From assembly GCF_029269265.1 (NCBI RefSeq), contig NZ_JARIXP010000004.1, positions 248,001 to 312,000 of the forward strand: DNA of 64,000 nt, in the 5' to 3' direction. The notes under the pieces were generated by a model that did not search any database, was not told the DNA's origin, and worked only from the letters and a program-made list of their open reading frames with translations. Below are positions 28,793 to 37,900 of the stretch, one piece after another (the first letter of the stretch is position 1; each line of letters opens with the position of its first letter). Both the position numbers and the translations under genes were made by a program. Origin of the DNA: Rheinheimera sp. 1928-s (GTDB lineage Bacteria; Pseudomonadota; Gammaproteobacteria; Enterobacterales; Alteromonadaceae).

Positions 28793-29355
28793 AACAAACT
28801 CCTTCTCTATTTTTCTGCCGAATCAAAGTTGTATTGAAACTGTTGGTATTCGCTCAACTGCTCAGCAAAGGCCGTTCCTTGCCCAAAATATGCCTAAAAT
28901 CGAAGGCTGGTATTCATCAACTTTATTTGTGCATTGTGACAACAAAGTTAAAACGCGATCGACTATACAACAGGACTAAATTGTTCACAAATTAAGCATT
29001 TATTGTGCCAGTAAAAAATTAGTAAATTCGATAGTTGCGATTTGATAAATTTGGCAAATATGGTAAATTTGATTGATGTTTTCCTTAATTCACTCCAGCG
29101 GTTCGGGCTATGTTGGTGCATGATCGCCCCAAACTAATGCACAAGCTCTGACTATTAATTATTCATGATCCTGCACCTTGGCAAGTCAGGTAGAAAGTGG
29201 CAAATTAATGTATCTTTTTCAACCAAATCTGGTTTACTCAAAACAAAGCATCTCTTTAAAACGCTTCGAATGCGGATTAGATGGAACCCTATGTCATGGA
29301 AGTTACCTGAGTGAGTGCTAATGTCAGACGCACAGCAGGTTGCGCTGGGAGGTTT
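28793..29355. promoter_or_regulatory. Divergent intergenic region galU copy 2 / lapG
   Basis: About 560 bp hold no gene. The middle is AT-rich with repeated 'AAATTTG/GATAAATTTGG' runs (29035-29080). The block 29105-29145 repeats, with changes, the one at 8489-8534 upstream of galU copy 1, making it a candidate regulator-binding site shared by the two polysaccharide loci. Confidence 0.45.
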
Positions 29356-30009
29356 ATGCTACACAAGTATGCTTTTGTAGCAGTGCTGTCTCTTTCCATA
29401 TCTGTCTTTAGCAATGCCAGTTATTTACTGCCAGTGTTTAAGCCAGAAATGCTGGAGAGTATCCGCAAGCAGTATGGCGACCAAGCGTTGAGCAGAGTGG
29501 AACTTTGGCGTGATTTGCTTGAAGAAAGCAAGGCTGAATCTGACTGGGTCAAAGTAAATAAGGTTAATAAATTTTTCAATGATCAGATCCAATATAAGTC
29601 TGATCAAGCACATTGGGGACAGGCGGATTATTGGGCCACGCCACTGGAGACTCTTGGCACTGCAGCTGGCGACTGTGAAGACTTTGCGATAGCAAAATAT
29701 GTATCCCTGAGGGCAATGGGTGTACCGGATAATCAACTACGGATCATGTATGTCAGGGCATTGTCAGTAAATGAACCCCATATGGTGCTCATTTATATGG
29801 AAACTGAAGACTCAGTCCCATTGGTTTTAGACAATCTGATAAAAAAAGTTCAGCCGGCAACCCGCAGACCTGACCTGAAACCTATTTACGGCTTTAACGC
29901 CGAAGGGTTATGGCTTGCAAAAGCTCAGGGACTGGGACGTAAGGTTGAAGGTAAAACAGGCGGTTCGAACTGGCAGGATTTGCTAAACAGAATTGAAAAG
30001 GGAATGTAA
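29356..30009 (+). CDS. lapG: LapG-like periplasmic cysteine protease (transglutaminase-like, BTLCP)
   Basis: I place the start at ATG 29356 (217 residues), just after GGAGG; the GTG at 29311 would put 15 polar residues before the signal peptide (MLHKYAFVAVLSLSISVFSNA). The catalytic triad of the bacterial transglutaminase-like cysteine proteases is visible: Cys in GTAAGDCEDFAIAKY, His in VNEPHMVLIY and Asp in LVLDNL. LapG cleaves LapA-type giant adhesins near the N-terminus at a (T/A/P)AAG site and is held inactive by c-di-GMP-bound LapD. The gene for a LapD-like partner follows at once. No giant RTX adhesin gene is in the window. Confidence 0.88.
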   Translation: MLHKYAFVAVLSLSISVFSNASYLLPVFKPEMLESIRKQYGDQALSRVELWRDLLEESKAESDWVKVNKVNKFFNDQIQYKSDQAHWGQADYWATPLETLGTAAGDCEDFAIAKYVSLRAMGVPDNQLRIMYVRALSVNEPHMVLIYMETEDSVPLVLDNLIKKVQPATRRPDLKPIYGFNAEGLWLAKAQGLGRKVEGKTGGSNWQDLLNRIEKGM

Positions 30010-30014
30010 CTGTT

Positions 30015-32042
30015 ATGGCTCATAAATTTTGGGGGAAACTCCCGGGTATTTCGTTAAGAACACAGCTGCACTTATTGATAGTGCTGGTGGCCTTATTTAC
30101 CTTTTCGTTCAGTTTGTATATCTCGGTGCAAAGTACACAGAATTATCTGAATACTCAGATGAAATCTCATGCTCAGGATGCTGCAACAAGCTTAGGTTTG
30201 TCGATGTCAGCTTATATGGACGACCCGGATCTGGTTATAGCTCAGACCATGGTCAATGCTATTTTTGATTCAGGCTACTATGCAGATCTTGAATTTAAAA
30301 CCAGCAAAGGCGAAGTAAAAATTAAGCGACAAAACCCTATTGAATACGACGAAGTACCCCAATGGTTTGTTGCGCTTTTTCCGCTATCGCCACCAATACA
30401 AAGCAGCGAAGTAAATAATGGCTGGATGGTTGCGGGTGTATTGTCCATTCAGTCGAACCCGGGTATCGCTTACAAAACGCTGTGGCAACAGGCCAGGCAG
30501 AGCTTTTATAGCATTGCAGTGATCACTTTATTAAGTGCGCTCTTTATTCAGTTGATTGTGTTTGCTGTGCTGAACCCGTTACGCCGCATTGAGATTCAGG
30601 CGCAGGAAGTGGGTAAAAAGAACTTTTTACAACAGGAAAAGCTACCTTTTACTACTGATCTTCGCTCTGTGGTGAAAGCCATGAATGCGATGGTGGCAAA
30701 TATTCAACGTAGTTTTAAGTCCTTGAGCTTGCAAGCTGATGAGCTGAAAGTAAAAGTTTTCACCGATATGCTGACAGGCCTGGGCAACAGAAGGCTGCTG
30801 GAGCAACGCTTCACTGCAGAGAAGAATGAGCAAAAAGCCCATGACTTACATCTGCATATTGGCATGATGAGCCTGCATTCTCTGACAGATGTGCATCACC
30901 GCCAGGGTTTTGAAGCTGCAGATCAATATATCTTGCTGGCAGTTAAAGAATTTAAAGAAGCGCTGGAACAGATGACCAATAACCAGCTGTTCCGGCTTGG
31001 CGGTAGTGATTTCATCTTTTTAAGTCATGCCAGTGCAGACGTGCTGGAGCCTCAGGTGCAGCAGTTAAGTTCTAAGTTGAAACTGCTCGACAGTGTATTT
31101 TTCCCAAATGGTTTTGCCTCAGTCGCACTGATGGAGGTGGAACCCGAAGACACTCTCCCCCACTGCCTTTCCACTTTAGATAGCGCCATTATTCAACGTG
31201 CGCAGCAGCCGGATTTACCTTTACTTATTAAAGACGAAAGTATGCTGATTAAGCCTGAAGGCAGAATGGCATGGCATGCAGTTATAAAAGATCTGATCCA
31301 GAACCAGAATTTTGAGTTGTGGGCACAGCCTGTAGTGAATCCGGATAAGTCTATTGAGTACATTGAAACCTTCGTGCGATTTTATTATCTGCATTCCCAG
31401 CTGTCGACGGCTGAGGCTTATGCCATGGCTGAACAGCAGGGGTTGTCGTTGCAGTTGGACCAACAGGTGATCCATTTTATTCTGCAACAAGTGAAAAACG
31501 AACCTAGCCACACTTATGCGATTAATTTGTCCCAGGGCGCCGTTAGTTCAGCGTCGTTTTTACAGTGGCTGGATAAAGAGTTGCAGCAACTGACTGTCAA
31601 AGTTCGTCTGGTGTTTGAGGTGTCTGAGTACTCTATTTTGCGCGCACCTGACGAAACCAAAGCTCTGATGAACACAATTAAACGCAACAGATGCAAAGTA
31701 TGTATCGAACGTTTTGGTTCAAGTATGACCACCTTCAAATACCTGCAAGGTCTGAATGTGGACTATGTAAAAGTTGACGGAGCCTACATCACAGCTCTGA
31801 ATGATCAGGACAACAAGTTCTTTATCAAGACCTTATGTCAGATTAGTCACGGCATAGGTATCAAGGTTCTGGCACCTCATATCGAATGCGAACAGATCAT
31901 GGATAATTGTTTTGCAGCAGGCGTGAATGCTGTTCAGGGAAACTGGTTGCTGGCGCCGCAAAAAGTAAATGTACAGATGAAAAAATCTATCTTGACACAA
32001 CCGTTCATTAACCTAGAATTGGTTCATTCGCCTAAATATTAA
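30015..32042 (+). CDS. lapD: LapD-like c-di-GMP receptor (degenerate GGDEF-EAL)
   Basis: The 675-residue inner-membrane protein has membrane segments at about 17-37 and 168-190 bracketing a periplasmic LapD/MoxY-type domain, then HAMP, GGDEF and EAL domains. Both enzyme sites are degenerate: GGSDF replaces GG(D/E)EF near residue 328 and ETF replaces EAL near residue 451. So it should bind c-di-GMP rather than make or break it. In the known LapD mechanism the periplasmic output domain sequesters LapG when c-di-GMP is bound to the EAL domain. It starts 5 nt after lapG, so the pair is co-transcribed. Confidence 0.9.
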   Translation: MAHKFWGKLPGISLRTQLHLLIVLVALFTFSFSLYISVQSTQNYLNTQMKSHAQDAATSLGLSMSAYMDDPDLVIAQTMVNAIFDSGYYADLEFKTSKGEVKIKRQNPIEYDEVPQWFVALFPLSPPIQSSEVNNGWMVAGVLSIQSNPGIAYKTLWQQARQSFYSIAVITLLSALFIQLIVFAVLNPLRRIEIQAQEVGKKNFLQQEKLPFTTDLRSVVKAMNAMVANIQRSFKSLSLQADELKVKVFTDMLTGLGNRRLLEQRFTAEKNEQKAHDLHLHIGMMSLHSLTDVHHRQGFEAADQYILLAVKEFKEALEQMTNNQLFRLGGSDFIFLSHASADVLEPQVQQLSSKLKLLDSVFFPNGFASVALMEVEPEDTLPHCLSTLDSAIIQRAQQPDLPLLIKDESMLIKPEGRMAWHAVIKDLIQNQNFELWAQPVVNPDKSIEYIETFVRFYYLHSQLSTAEAYAMAEQQGLSLQLDQQVIHFILQQVKNEPSHTYAINLSQGAVSSASFLQWLDKELQQLTVKVRLVFEVSEYSILRAPDETKALMNTIKRNRCKVCIERFGSSMTTFKYLQGLNVDYVKVDGAYITALNDQDNKFFIKTLCQISHGIGIKVLAPHIECEQIMDNCFAAGVNAVQGNWLLAPQKVNVQMKKSILTQPFINLELVHSPKY

Positions 32043-32060
32043 TCAATAAGGATATCTGAT

Positions 32061-32594
32061 ATGAAAAAAATGAACACTATTGCTGCAGCGGTGTTTGCTG
32101 CTTCGCTGTTCAGTACAACTGCTATGGCTCAGGACACTTCAGCTGTTGATGCTGCTGTTGCTCAATATTCAACTTTAGTTGCTCAGTATCAGGCTGAAGG
32201 TATGACTGAAGAGCAAGCTGAAGCCGCTGCTGCCGAAACAATTGAAAGTCAACTGCAAGCTTTAATTGCTGCTGCTCCGACCGCAGAAGCAAAAGAAGCT
32301 TTAGTAGCTGCTGCTCTGGCAGCCGCTGCTACTTTAGGTGATGCAGCTGTTGCTGCTGTAGCTTCAGCTGCTGCTGCAGCCGGTGTACCAGCTGATACTA
32401 TCACTGCTATCGCAGCTGCAACTCCTGGTGTGAACGTTGCTACTGTTGCTCAGGCAACTGCTGCTGGTCCGGCCACTGGTGGTGAGGGCGCTGGAGCTGG
32501 CACTGGTGCAGGCACTGGAACAGCTGGTGCTCCTGGTGGCGCTGGTTTTGGTGGCGGTTCAGGTGGTGGCGGTGGCACAGCCTCAGGTAACTAA
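32061..32594 (+). CDS. Small exported Ala-rich protein with Gly-rich C-terminal tail (tail protein 2)
   Basis: The family is unrecognised. The 177-residue paralogue of the protein at 8927 has a signal peptide (MKKMNTIAAAVFAASLFSTTAMA), the shared AVAQYSTLVAQYQAEGM block, and an extremely Ala-rich helical body (about residues 52-130). A Gly/Ala/Thr linker leads to the same terminal 16 residues, GFGGGSGGGGGTASGN. It lacks the Cys-bounded insert of paralogue 1. It contains TAAG at residues 133-136 and AAAG at 105-108, which match the recognition motif of LapG, the protease encoded two genes upstream; in so Ala-rich a protein this may be chance. AAGGATAT precedes the start. It lies 18 nt after lapD and ends in a strong terminator. 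Confidence 0.75.
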   Translation: MKKMNTIAAAVFAASLFSTTAMAQDTSAVDAAVAQYSTLVAQYQAEGMTEEQAEAAAAETIESQLQALIAAAPTAEAKEALVAAALAAAATLGDAAVAAVASAAAAAGVPADTITAIAAATPGVNVATVAQATAAGPATGGEGAGAGTGAGTGTAGAPGGAGFGGGSGGGGGTASGN

Positions 32595-32617
32595 TAACTG
32601 TAACTTTTCAGTAATAT

Positions 32618-32641
32618 GAGGGCCGCAAGGCCCTTTAGTTT
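32618..32641 (+). terminator. Intrinsic terminator after tail protein 2
   Basis: AGGGCC-GCAA-GGCCCT forms a 6-bp GC-rich stem with a stable tetraloop about 25 nt after the stop, followed by TTAGTTTTT. It should end the lapG-lapD-tail transcript before the ligase-family gene. Confidence 0.8.
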
Positions 32642-32692
32642 TTATACTCTGATACATTTTGAGTATCGGTGCGATATGGAAAGCGCTCTCCG

Positions 32693-34033
32693 ATGGCTAC
32701 ACGACAATTTCTGTTCACTGTTATCCGAGCCCTGTGTTGTTTCACCCTATTTTGGTGTCCTATTCCGCTGGCTAGTAACAGACCCTGGGCCTGGGCTATC
32801 CTGGAACTTCTGGTCGCACTCATTTTCAGCCTGCACTTAATTTCAGTGTACCGTGGCCGTTCGCCCTGGTTTGCCGGACGCTGGCAACAACTCAGCCTTG
32901 TGCCTTTTATGGCTGTATTAATAGTGCTTGGCGCGCAACTCTGGTCTCCAGCTCCCTGGCTCAGCACTGTGGATCCCAATCAGACGGAGATCCTGTGGTT
33001 TAAAACACTATTTTACGGGCTCTTTGCCTGGATGATCAGCAGCTATTTCCGCACCGATAGCGAACTTAAACTGTTGTGCTACGTCGTTGTGGCCAGTGGT
33101 GTTTTTCAGGCTACTTATGGCTCCATCCTCAATTTACAAGGCGTTGAAACCTCGCCGGTTTTTGGGGTGCCTGAAGGCAACAGAGCTCGCGGTTCTTTTG
33201 TATACCAAAACCATTTTGCCAACTATCTGGCCATGACTCTGGCACTGGGAGTAGGCTTACTGATGGCAGAGTTATCCAGTAGGGCTATGCAGTGGAACTG
33301 GCGGAATTTCAGCCGCACTGTGCTGGAGTCTTTACTCAGTACCAAAATTTTGCTGCGTCTGGCGCTGGTGATTATGGTAATTGGTTTGATCTTAAGCCGC
33401 TCCCGTATGGGCAACGCGGCCTTTTTCACCGCCTTGCTGGCGATATCTTTGTACGCCATTTGGTTTTACAAAAACAAACCTGCCTTGCTTAAACCTCTGG
33501 TGATCAGTATTTTTGTGCTGGATATGATTGCTGTAGGGTCTATTTTTGGCATTGAAAAGCTGCAGCAGCGTTATGAAGAAACCTCCTTTAGTTCGGAAAC
33601 ACGGGATGAAGTGGTCCGGGACAGCTTGCCTATTGTTGCTGATGCTCCTTGGTTTGGTCATGGTGGCGGCACTTTCTATACAGTATTCCCGGCTTATCAA
33701 CCGAGCCACTACTCTGCCTTTTACGATCACGCTCACAATGAATACCTGCAATTTTCAATTGAGATGGGTATTCCCTTAACTCTGCTGCTTGGGCTCTGGC
33801 TGTTATGGATGTTGTGGCTAAACTTACAAACCATGAGGTTAAAACAGAATAAACTAAGCAGAGGCATAGCTTTCGGCTGCGCCATTGCTATTGTGCATAT
33901 GTTGATCCACAACCTGGTGGATTTCAATTTACAGGCACCCGCTAATGCGGTGCTATTTATCACAGTGTTGTGTTTAAGTTGTATTGTTTTTACACGACAA
34001 GACATAAGAGGAATAGGTTCCACTCCAGCCTAA
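32693..34033 (+). CDS. O-antigen ligase (Wzy_C) family membrane protein
   Basis: I place the start at ATG 32693 (446 residues), preceded by GGAAAG; a GTG at 32669 is the alternative. The protein has about ten to twelve membrane segments, the motifs GNRARGSFVYQNHFANYLA and SRSRMGNAAFF, and the large periplasmic loop. That loop carries GHGGGTFYTVFPAYQP and YDHAHNEYLQFSIEMG, the His-x-Asn-Glu-Tyr signature of Wzy_C enzymes. Family members are WaaL ligases, Wzy polymerases or protein O-oligosaccharyltransferases (PglL/PilO); which applies is open. Being next to a secreted Gly/Ser/Thr-tailed protein makes a protein-glycan transferase worth considering, but that is inference. Confidence 0.82.
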   Translation: MATRQFLFTVIRALCCFTLFWCPIPLASNRPWAWAILELLVALIFSLHLISVYRGRSPWFAGRWQQLSLVPFMAVLIVLGAQLWSPAPWLSTVDPNQTEILWFKTLFYGLFAWMISSYFRTDSELKLLCYVVVASGVFQATYGSILNLQGVETSPVFGVPEGNRARGSFVYQNHFANYLAMTLALGVGLLMAELSSRAMQWNWRNFSRTVLESLLSTKILLRLALVIMVIGLILSRSRMGNAAFFTALLAISLYAIWFYKNKPALLKPLVISIFVLDMIAVGSIFGIEKLQQRYEETSFSSETRDEVVRDSLPIVADAPWFGHGGGTFYTVFPAYQPSHYSAFYDHAHNEYLQFSIEMGIPLTLLLGLWLLWMLWLNLQTMRLKQNKLSRGIAFGCAIAIVHMLIHNLVDFNLQAPANAVLFITVLCLSCIVFTRQDIRGIGSTPA

Positions 34034-34111
34034 TGCCTGAGGAACAAGGGAAGTCTGTTATTCGGCTGGAATTGATTTAGCAACCATTGAGTTGCAAGGA
34101 TTGCAAATATT

Positions 34112-35089
34112 ATGGGGAACTCACAAGGTTTGACACGTCGCCAGTTTTTACAGCTGTGCGTGGCAAGCCCTTTGCTGGTGACTGCGGCATCAGCCTGCAG
34201 CAATAGAAAAGCTTTTAGCCTTGGGGTCTACCAACACCCAGGGCATGAAGCGTTTTACTTAAGCGAGCATTTCAATTTACTGCCCACCGATGTGATACTG
34301 CGAAAAAGTCAATCTGCCGACGCTGTGGTAAGCGCTATGCTGTCAGGTCAGCTGGATGCTGCTGCTCTGGCACTGGATGAAGTACTGATCTGTCTGGCCG
34401 CAGAGATCCCGCTGCAGGTGATCCTGGTACTTGCCCGCTCCTGTGGTGCCAATGCACTACTATCCCGCCCTGAGCTGAGTAATGCGGCGCAATTGAAAGG
34501 GAAAATTATCGCATTGGAATCACGCGCTGTGACAGAGTTATTGCTGGAACATTACCTGCAAAAATCAGGACTGCAACGCCAGGACATAGACATAGCGTAC
34601 CTGCCACAACTTAAACAACTGATGGCCTGGGAAAATGGCCAGATTGACGCTGCAATAAATTCTCCCCCAGTGTCCCACTATATCGAACGCACAGGTGCTA
34701 CACGATTGTTTGATAGCAGTCAGTGCCCACCATTTATGTTTCAAGTGTTGGCAGTGCGTACGGACAGAATTGACTGGCTGAATGACATTCCGGCGCGCTT
34801 GCTCAACAGTTACTATCTGGGGATGCAGCACCTCCGGCTTTTTTCCGGTGACAGTATCAGGCGTACCGCACTGTGGCGTAATCTGACCTTAAAGGAAACT
34901 CATAGTTACTTTGCCAGTGTGCAGTATCCAACACCGCATCAGAATATGTCTCTTCTATCTGGCTCCGGCACTATGCATAATGCCATGCAGAAGCTGATCG
35001 CATTTATGCCAGCCACTGATCAGCTCAGATCATACAACCCGGATTTATTTAGTTCCTCAGCGCTGCAACAACTGGTGCTGAACTCATGA
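34112..35089 (+). CDS. Tat-exported lipoprotein, NMT1/TauA-like substrate-binding protein
   Basis: The 325-residue protein has a twin-arginine signal TRRQFLQLCVASPLL, ending in a lipobox-like ASAC (Cys near residue 29). This suggests Tat export followed by lipidation. The mature part has the periplasmic binding-protein pattern of the NMT1/SsuA/TauA group (LGVYQHPGHEAFYLSEHF, then SADAVVSAMLSGQLDAAALALDEV). No permease or ATPase gene is adjacent. The stop overlaps the next gene's start (ATGA), so it is co-translated with a diguanylate cyclase. It may therefore be a ligand sensor rather than part of a transporter. The ligand is unknown. Confidence 0.78.
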   Translation: MGNSQGLTRRQFLQLCVASPLLVTAASACSNRKAFSLGVYQHPGHEAFYLSEHFNLLPTDVILRKSQSADAVVSAMLSGQLDAAALALDEVLICLAAEIPLQVILVLARSCGANALLSRPELSNAAQLKGKIIALESRAVTELLLEHYLQKSGLQRQDIDIAYLPQLKQLMAWENGQIDAAINSPPVSHYIERTGATRLFDSSQCPPFMFQVLAVRTDRIDWLNDIPARLLNSYYLGMQHLRLFSGDSIRRTALWRNLTLKETHSYFASVQYPTPHQNMSLLSGSGTMHNAMQKLIAFMPATDQLRSYNPDLFSSSALQQLVLNS

Positions 35090-37833
35090 AGAATCTGCTG
35101 CTCTGCATACTCTCTTTGTATTGTGCCACTGTGCAGGCCTCTTCTGCACCTGTCCGCTTTGGCATACTGACACACTATGACATTCACGAAGCAAAACAAC
35201 ATTATGCAGCTCTGCAGAGTTTTCTTTCTGCGCAGATGACGCCAGAGCAAGTACAGTTGGTTGTGATTGAACCTGCCAATCTGGAGCTAACTGACATTCA
35301 GACTAAAACCGACTTTCTGCTGACTGATCCTTATCATTATCTGCAGTTGAAAGCGAAAGGCGATTTACCTACGCCGCTGCTGAGCCAGGTCACGTTGACG
35401 GCCTCTGGCCAGTTTGAGTTATCAGGTGGCGTTATTCTTTGCCTGGCTTCAAATCCACTCTGTGATTTAAGCCAAATATCTCAAGCCCGGATTGCTGCTA
35501 CAGGCCCCTTTTCCTTGCTGGGCTATGTTGCTCAATTAAAGGAGCTGCAGCGGATGAGGCTCAGCCTGAATCCACACTTATTGCATCATTTAACCTCAGA
35601 TAAGGCCGTAGTTGCCGCGGTAAAAAATAAGCAGATGGATATAGGTTTTGTCCGCAGCGGTGTGCTGGAAACTATGATCCGGCAAGGGAGCATTGGAAGA
35701 GAAGAAATGAAGGTGCTGAACACACAGGCACTGGCAGAGTTGCCTGTACAAAGTTCAACCCGCCTTTACCCGGACTGGCCTGTACTGGTGATGCCCGGCG
35801 TGCCATCGGCTTTATCGAACCGGATGATGGCATCGCTGCTGCAGTGGGAAAAGCAGGCCAGAGCATCAGGGCTTTCTCAAGCCTTTGGGGTGGCTGCTGA
35901 TTATCAGTCTGTTGAACATAGTTTACAGGCGCTCGCTTTGCCTCCCTATCAAGACACTGGGGTGCACAGCTATCTTCATAGCTGGAGTGATCACAAAGGA
36001 GTACTGTTTTTTGTAGCGCTGCTGCTGGCATTCATTCTTGTGCTGTACATTGCGTTTCGACAGCGAAACACTCAGCTTCGCCTGACGAATGACAAACTGC
36101 AACAGTTGAATCAAAAGCTGATGTTGCAAAAAAACCAGATGAGCACAGTGTTTAATAATACAGTTCACGTGCTGTTATTTGGTTTGGATATGCAAGGCCG
36201 TATTGTGCATTTTAATGACAATGCGCTGAAGCTTCTGCATGTCACTGAAGATAGTCTGCAAGGGCAGTTTTTAATAGACTGGTTACCTGATCCTGGCCAG
36301 AGATCGACACTGCAATCAGCCATGCAATGCCTTCAGGATAAACCGCATGAAGCTGTGGTACTCAGCCTTAAAATTCAGCTGGCCAACGGCAAAGAGCTGT
36401 ATTTGGATTCAGATTTGTTCCATTTGCCCGGAGCTCCAGCTGATGGTTCAGACTTTGTGTTGCTCTGCACCGATGTAAGCCGGCGTCACTGGATAGAAAA
36501 ACGTCTGCAAAAGAGCTTTAAACGACTGGATCAACTGATTGAACGCAGCCCCTCTGTTATTTATGCTTTTGACCCCGTCACCATGAGACTGAATTACATT
36601 AGTCCGAACTGCTTTACTATGTATCTGAAAAGTTCGATGGAAATAATGCGCATGGCCAATTGGTGGGATCTGTCAGTGGGTCCGGATGACAAGCAATTGA
36701 TTGCTCAAAAGTTTATGGACTGGGTCGGTGCAGGTTACCCCGGCGTGTTGAAATACAGTTGTACCCAGGAGCGTAATGTCGCGAACTCAGGACTTTATGC
36801 CGAAGAGTCCCAACAAAAACATCAGCAGATCTGTATTGAAAACCAGTTGTGTGCTTTGCGTGATGAGCATGGTCAGGTGACTGAAGTAATAGGGTCACAA
36901 CTGGACATTTCGGAACGGCATCATGCGCAAATGAAACAGGAACTGGCCGCCAGTGTGTTTATTCAAGCCCGCGAAGGTATTTTTATAACGGATGCCACAG
37001 GCACCATTCTGGATTTAAATCACTCTTTCTGCCGAATTACAGGTTATACCGAAACAGAAGCCTTGGGCTGCCATCTGGCGCTGTTGGGAGCTTCACAGTC
37101 AGACAAACTGTATTTCGAAGCCTTATGGCAGGAACTAAGCCGGGCAGGTTTCTGGGAAGGCGAAATTCAAGGGAAACGCAAAAACGGCGAATCTATCGTA
37201 TTGGCTCTGACTATCTCAGTAGTGCAGGATGTTCAGCATCAGGCTGTGCACTATGTCGCTTTGTTTTCTGATATCACGGTGCAAAAAGCTCAGGAAGATA
37301 AGCTACGTTTTATTGCCCATTTTGATGCGTTGACAGGTTTACCAAACCGACTGTTGTTAAAAGACAGGATTGCGCAAAACATGGCGCTGGCCAAACGCAG
37401 AAAGCAGCTGATGGCTGTTATTTTTATTGATATAGATGGATTCAAAGCAGTGAATGATAGCCTGGGTCATGAAGCCGGTGATTATCTGCTGGTGGAGCTG
37501 GCAAACCGGATGCGTTGTGTGATGCGGGAAAACGACACGCTGGCCAGGTTGGGCGGTGACGAGTTTATAGCCTTGTTAACTGAATTACCCGGCGAAGCTG
37601 AATGTATTCCTCTGATTGAACGTTTGCTTTACAGCGCCAGCAAACCTTTTGAATTGCATGCGCAGCAAGCTCGTGTCAGCGCCAGTATCGGTATTACCTT
37701 TTACCCACAGAAAAAACCAGTGGATGATGCAACCTTAATAAGACAAGCCGATATGGCTATGTATCAGGCCAAACACTCAGGGAAAAACCAGTACGCTATT
37801 TTCGCCAGTAGTGATAAAGAAATGGTGGGTTAG
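35086..37833 (+). CDS. PhnD-like sensor / PAS / GGDEF diguanylate cyclase
   Basis: The 915-residue protein has a signal segment, then a periplasmic phosphonate-binding-like (PhnD family) domain (about residues 20-290: VRFGILTHYDIHEAKQHY, FLLTDPYHYLQL, DIGFVRSGVLETM). One membrane segment follows (about 305-325), then a short coiled coil, two or three PAS domains (about 340-740) and a C-terminal GGDEF domain. GGDEF is intact at about residue 823 (ARLGGDEFIALL), so cyclase activity is expected. DALTGLPNRLLLKDRI is the usual domain entry. It is coupled to the Tat binding lipoprotein upstream and could turn ligand binding into c-di-GMP for the biofilm genes nearby; this link is inference. Confidence 0.88.
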   Translation: MKNLLLCILSLYCATVQASSAPVRFGILTHYDIHEAKQHYAALQSFLSAQMTPEQVQLVVIEPANLELTDIQTKTDFLLTDPYHYLQLKAKGDLPTPLLSQVTLTASGQFELSGGVILCLASNPLCDLSQISQARIAATGPFSLLGYVAQLKELQRMRLSLNPHLLHHLTSDKAVVAAVKNKQMDIGFVRSGVLETMIRQGSIGREEMKVLNTQALAELPVQSSTRLYPDWPVLVMPGVPSALSNRMMASLLQWEKQARASGLSQAFGVAADYQSVEHSLQALALPPYQDTGVHSYLHSWSDHKGVLFFVALLLAFILVLYIAFRQRNTQLRLTNDKLQQLNQKLMLQKNQMSTVFNNTVHVLLFGLDMQGRIVHFNDNALKLLHVTEDSLQGQFLIDWLPDPGQRSTLQSAMQCLQDKPHEAVVLSLKIQLANGKELYLDSDLFHLPGAPADGSDFVLLCTDVSRRHWIEKRLQKSFKRLDQLIERSPSVIYAFDPVTMRLNYISPNCFTMYLKSSMEIMRMANWWDLSVGPDDKQLIAQKFMDWVGAGYPGVLKYSCTQERNVANSGLYAEESQQKHQQICIENQLCALRDEHGQVTEVIGSQLDISERHHAQMKQELAASVFIQAREGIFITDATGTILDLNHSFCRITGYTETEALGCHLALLGASQSDKLYFEALWQELSRAGFWEGEIQGKRKNGESIVLALTISVVQDVQHQAVHYVALFSDITVQKAQEDKLRFIAHFDALTGLPNRLLLKDRIAQNMALAKRRKQLMAVIFIDIDGFKAVNDSLGHEAGDYLLVELANRMRCVMRENDTLARLGGDEFIALLTELPGEAECIPLIERLLYSASKPFELHAQQARVSASIGITFYPQKKPVDDATLIRQADMAMYQAKHSGKNQYAIFASSDKEMVG

Positions 37834-37857
37834 CACTAAACCACACAACATGAAAAA

Positions 37858-37898
37858 GGGAGCAGAACACATAAGTTATGTGTTCTGCTCCCTTTTTT
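37858..37898. terminator. Bidirectional intrinsic terminator
   Basis: A perfect 17-bp inverted repeat beginning GGGAGCAGAACACA (arms 37858-37874 and 37876-37892) is flanked by AAAAA on the left and TTTTTT on the right. It lies between the convergent cyclase and carboxypeptidase genes and can terminate both strands. Confidence 0.92.
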
Positions 37899-37900
37899 CA

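Noticed and set aside
29113-29145. Possible sigma-54 promoter (TTGGTGC...GC)
   Set aside because: The GG to GC spacing is 9 nt rather than the required 10 in both this block and the one at 8502.
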